A DNA stretch of 5,656 nucleotides, taken from positions 1 through 5,656 of the forward strand of contig CALGRN010000196.1 of NCBI GenBank assembly GCA_937880835.1. Reading direction: 5' to 3'. The translations under genes and the position numbers were made by a program. Positions 5,314-5,656 of this stretch are shown in pieces. The notes under the pieces are model-generated. The model ran no database searches and was not told the origin of the DNA. It saw only the letters and a program-made list of their open reading frames with translations. This stretch comes from an uncultured Prevotella sp. (lineage in GTDB: Bacteria > Bacteroidota > Bacteroidia > Bacteroidales > Bacteroidaceae). How positions within the stretch are numbered: position 1 is the stretch's first letter; each line of letters starts with the position of its first letter.

Positions 5314-5656
5314 ATGGTTAAGAAAGAGTGGATAGAAAAAGGTTACGTTGACGAACCGATAAACGGCAATATAGACTTGAAAAAGGAAATAAGACGCATG
5401 TGCGATGATAAAAACGCTATCATTCTCGCACATTATTATACTCATGGAGAAATACAGGAAATAGCCGATTTCATCGGTGATTCAAATATAATAAGATCTA
5501 CTATGATTAAGGATAAGCTTGTTAATATCCTTGGGGTTGATTTCCCTTGTGTTGATGAAGGTTTTGGTAACAATACCCCTGTTAATGTTGTCATTAGGCC
5601 CGAGGATGTTATATTATCCGATCCTCCTGCTGGCAAAATCCAGGGAGTCGTATCTC
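5314..5656 (+). CDS. Chimeric frame: NadA (quinolinate synthase) N-terminus joined in frame to PotA C-terminal segment; runs off window
   Basis: There are 114 complete codons and no stop before the window edge. Residues 1-57 are NadA: KKEWIEKGYVDE, DLKKEIRRM, then KNAIILAHYY (34-42), with His40 and Tyr42 matching the conserved substrate-contacting pair, and IQEIADFIGDS. Quinolinate synthase makes quinolinate for NAD from iminoaspartate and dihydroxyacetone phosphate and normally continues from GDS into LxLA for about 300 more residues. Here it continues as NIIRSTMIKDKLV, CVDEGFGNNTPVNVVIRPED (76-95) and DPPAGKIQGVVS, which is the linker and start of the regulatory C-terminal domain of the polyamine-transport ATPase PotA. 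The motif ADFIG(D/E)S occurs in both families, so the join falls at 5464-5484. The visible hybrid lacks all NadA iron-sulfur cysteines and all PotA Walker motifs, so it should have neither activity. ATG 5314 is chosen because an in-frame TAA stands at 5299 and A-rich DNA precedes it. Confidence 0.82.
   Translation, partial: MVKKEWIEKGYVDEPINGNIDLKKEIRRMCDDKNAIILAHYYTHGEIQEIADFIGDSNIIRSTMIKDKLVNILGVDFPCVDEGFGNNTPVNVVIRPEDVILSDPPAGKIQGVVS

Noticed and set aside
5209..5445. 78-codon minus-strand frame
   Set aside because: It overlaps the clear NadA-coding frame antisense and extends into the AT-rich leader, with no recognisable domain.

Overview
The window looks like a piece of a Bacteroidales chromosome, most likely Prevotella or a close relative. 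The evidence is low GC, A-rich start regions without Shine-Dalgarno sequences, promoters of the Bacteroidetes type (TTG, about 20 bases, TAnnTTTG), two secreted proteins with C-terminal domains of the type IX secretion (T9SS) kind, and a NadA N-terminus of the Bacteroides/Prevotella type. The genus is an inference.

Layout. Bases 1-172 are the 3' end of an IS982-family insertion sequence: the last 49 codons of its transposase and a putative terminal repeat. A promoter at 266-297 and a structured leader precede two co-directional genes (462-1529 and 1579-3762). Both encode signal-peptide-bearing, multidomain proteins of unknown function, probably exported by the T9SS and probably co-transcribed. 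A strong intrinsic terminator (about 3799-3837) closes the unit. From 3838 to 5313 there is no convincing gene, but the DNA is far from empty. It holds three copies of a 28-base REP-like palindrome (3983, 4655, 4714), a 22-base-period tandem array (4289-4442) whose core flips to its reverse complement partway through, an inverted exact 21-base copy of the IS end (4530-4550), and a cluster of five DnaA boxes beside AT-rich DNA (4872 to about 5150) that is very probably a replication origin.

Right edge. A promoter at 5002-5031 leads through a leader of about 275 bases to an open frame at 5314 that runs off the window. Its first 57 or so residues are quinolinate synthase (NadA). From the shared motif ADFIGDS onward it reads as the C-terminal part of the spermidine/putrescine transporter ATPase PotA. 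It is either a real in-frame recombinant or an assembly join at a short shared sequence, and it is the most surprising thing in the window.

How the parts relate. The two surface-protein genes form one exported-protein unit and face the origin, so they would meet the leftward fork head-on. The repeats, solo IS end and palindromes sit between that unit and the origin, which suggests a rearrangement-prone accessory stretch beside oriC. No known defence, CRISPR or biosynthetic system is visible.
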